Below, in pieces: positions 5,566-6,492 of a DNA stretch of 6,492 nt. The stretch's first letter is position 1. Each line of letters starts with the position of its first letter. The DNA comes from Flavobacteriaceae bacterium. GTDB lineage: Bacteria; Bacteroidota; Bacteroidia; Flavobacteriales; Flavobacteriaceae. Location: positions 1-6,492 of the forward strand of contig JABSPP010000098.1 of the NCBI GenBank assembly GCA_013214275.1. The letters run 5' to 3'. The notes under the pieces are model-generated. The model did not search any database. It had not been told where the DNA came from and saw only the letters and a list, made by a program, of their open reading frames with translations. Both the position numbers and the translations under genes were made by a program.

Positions 5566-6492
5566 ATGAGACAACTAGCGATTTCAATTACACTTATCGT
5601 CTTTTTAAAAGGGTGTCAAAACAAACAGCCTCTTAAAATATTTCATAAATACGACGAAACAATACTGCTAAAAGAACAGCAAACACATGAGAACCCAAGG
5701 ATGCGTTTTAAATTATTTCAGTCGAAATATTTAGATATGAATGAAGTGTTTCAACCCTTTGAAAAAGATTTAGCATCTTTCTCAGAAGAAGAGTATGAAG
5801 CGCTAAAACCGTTGATCATAGAACAGAATATCCCCTCAATTCAATCAAATATTAGTGATGGTAAGCTAACGTATGAGAAGCTAACACTCTTTTATCTATA
5901 CCGCATCAGAAAATTTGAAAGTGATAGCACAACGTCTCTAAATGCCATTATAGAGTTAAATCCAGATGTTGTTGAAGAAGCAAGACAACGAGATCGAGAT
6001 ATAAAAAAGGGATACGAAAACAATCTAACGGTATATGGTATGCCTATCCTATTGAAAGATAATATCAATACTGTAGGAATGTCTACAACAGCAGGGGCAT
6101 TGGCTTTGGTGGAGAATAAAAATACCGATGATGCTTTTATTGTCAGACAATTAAAAAAAGAAGGAGCACTAATATTGGGAAAAGTGAACTTAAGCGAATG
6201 GGCCAACTACTTCTGCTCGGGATGCCCTGTTGGTTATAGTGCAGTAGGCGGACAATCGCTCAATCCTTATGGAAGAGCAATTTTTGAAACCGGAGGTTCT
6301 AGTGCGTCTAGTGGTACAGCTGTAGCAGCAAACTACGGAGTAGCGGCTGTAGGAACAGAAACGGCAGGGTCTATTACCTCCCCATCCAGCCAGAATTCGG
6401 TTGTAGGACTTAAACCAACCATAGGCGCCCTCAGTAGATCAGGAATCGTCCCCATCTCCAGCACTTTGGATACTCCAGGGCCAATGACAAAA
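5566..6492 (+). CDS. Amidase signature family enzyme, probable lipoprotein (3' end outside window)
   Basis: The first 309 residues of an amidase-signature hydrolase (GatA/FAAH/peptide-amidase relatives) run uninterrupted to the last base of the window. The Ser-cisSer-Lys triad is visible: Lys164 in ILLKDNINTVG, cis-Ser245 in GGSSASSG (243-250) and nucleophile Ser269 in GTETAGSITSPSS (263-275). The 24-residue spacing of the two serines matches studied members. The N-terminus MRQLAISITLIVFLKGC is a short signal peptide ending in a lipobox-like LKGC with Cys17; lysine at -2 is unusual. No acidic residues follow the cysteine, so there is no sign of the acidic surface-export signal known in Bacteroidota lipoproteins, and a periplasm-facing lipoprotein seems more likely. 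Residues 20-85 form a linker or extra domain with no recognised motif. The export signal and the lack of gatB/gatC nearby argue against GatA. The substrate is unknown; a periplasmic amide or peptide amide is plausible. No clear promoter is visible in the 99-base upstream gap. Confidence 0.88.
   Translation, partial: MRQLAISITLIVFLKGCQNKQPLKIFHKYDETILLKEQQTHENPRMRFKLFQSKYLDMNEVFQPFEKDLASFSEEEYEALKPLIIEQNIPSIQSNISDGKLTYEKLTLFYLYRIRKFESDSTTSLNAIIELNPDVVEEARQRDRDIKKGYENNLTVYGMPILLKDNINTVGMSTTAGALALVENKNTDDAFIVRQLKKEGALILGKVNLSEWANYFCSGCPVGYSAVGGQSLNPYGRAIFETGGSSASSGTAVAANYGVAAVGTETAGSITSPSSQNSVVGLKPTIGALSRSGIVPISSTLDTPGPMTK

Noticed and set aside
5892..6206. 104-codon open frame on the minus strand
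   Set aside because: It lies opposite the amidase gene, whose + strand frame carries the catalytic lysine and uninterrupted family motifs. The minus frame resembles no known protein.
1..6492. CRISPR array, transposase, tRNA, rRNA or riboswitch
   Set aside because: I saw no regularly spaced direct repeats, no transposase motifs and no tRNA- or rRNA-like segments. The only non-coding structures are the element at 276-369 and the terminator at 4435-4466.

Overview
The window reads as a stretch of chromosome from a marine-type Flavobacteriia (phylum Bacteroidota). The DNA is AT-rich, and none of the nine visible gene starts is preceded by a GGAGG-like Shine-Dalgarno sequence. Two intergenic regions carry the Bacteroidota -7 motif TAnnTTTG. 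The gene order rpmB - rpmG - DUF4295 - ftsY is typical of the phylum. The proteins give the genus no closer than that.

Layout, left to right, with every identified gene on the + strand. (1) Positions 1-256: the 3' end of an unrecognised gene, which may carry a one-base frameshift close to its stop. (2) Positions 276-369: a GC-rich, hairpin-forming non-coding element that resembles an interspersed repeat I remember from many Flavobacteriia genomes. It is followed by about 210 bases with no gene. (3) Positions 580-3707: menB (menaquinone synthesis), a fumarylacetoacetate-hydrolase-family enzyme, a small membrane protein and cinA. The gaps shrink from 58 to 26 to 14 bases, so the last three, and possibly all four, may be co-transcribed. 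(4) Positions 3716-4466: a compact ribosomal-protein operon with a good promoter (TTG-N19-TAnnTTTG), rpmB (bL28), rpmG (bL33), a 50-residue DUF4295 gene (probably the Bacteroidota ribosomal protein bL38) and a strong intrinsic terminator with a UUCG tetraloop. (5) Positions 4465-5466: ftsY with its own putative promoter, which starts inside the terminator's T-tract. (6) Positions 5566-6492: the first 309 residues of an amidase-signature enzyme with a probable lipoprotein signal, cut by the window edge.

Functionally this is mostly housekeeping: respiratory quinone synthesis, small-molecule clean-up (FAH family, CinA/PncC), ribosome assembly and co-translational membrane targeting (FtsY). I see no defence system, CRISPR array, transposase, tRNA or rRNA. 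The least explained parts are the interspersed element, the possibly frameshifted gene end next to it, the small membrane protein and the lipoprotein amidase downstream of ftsY.
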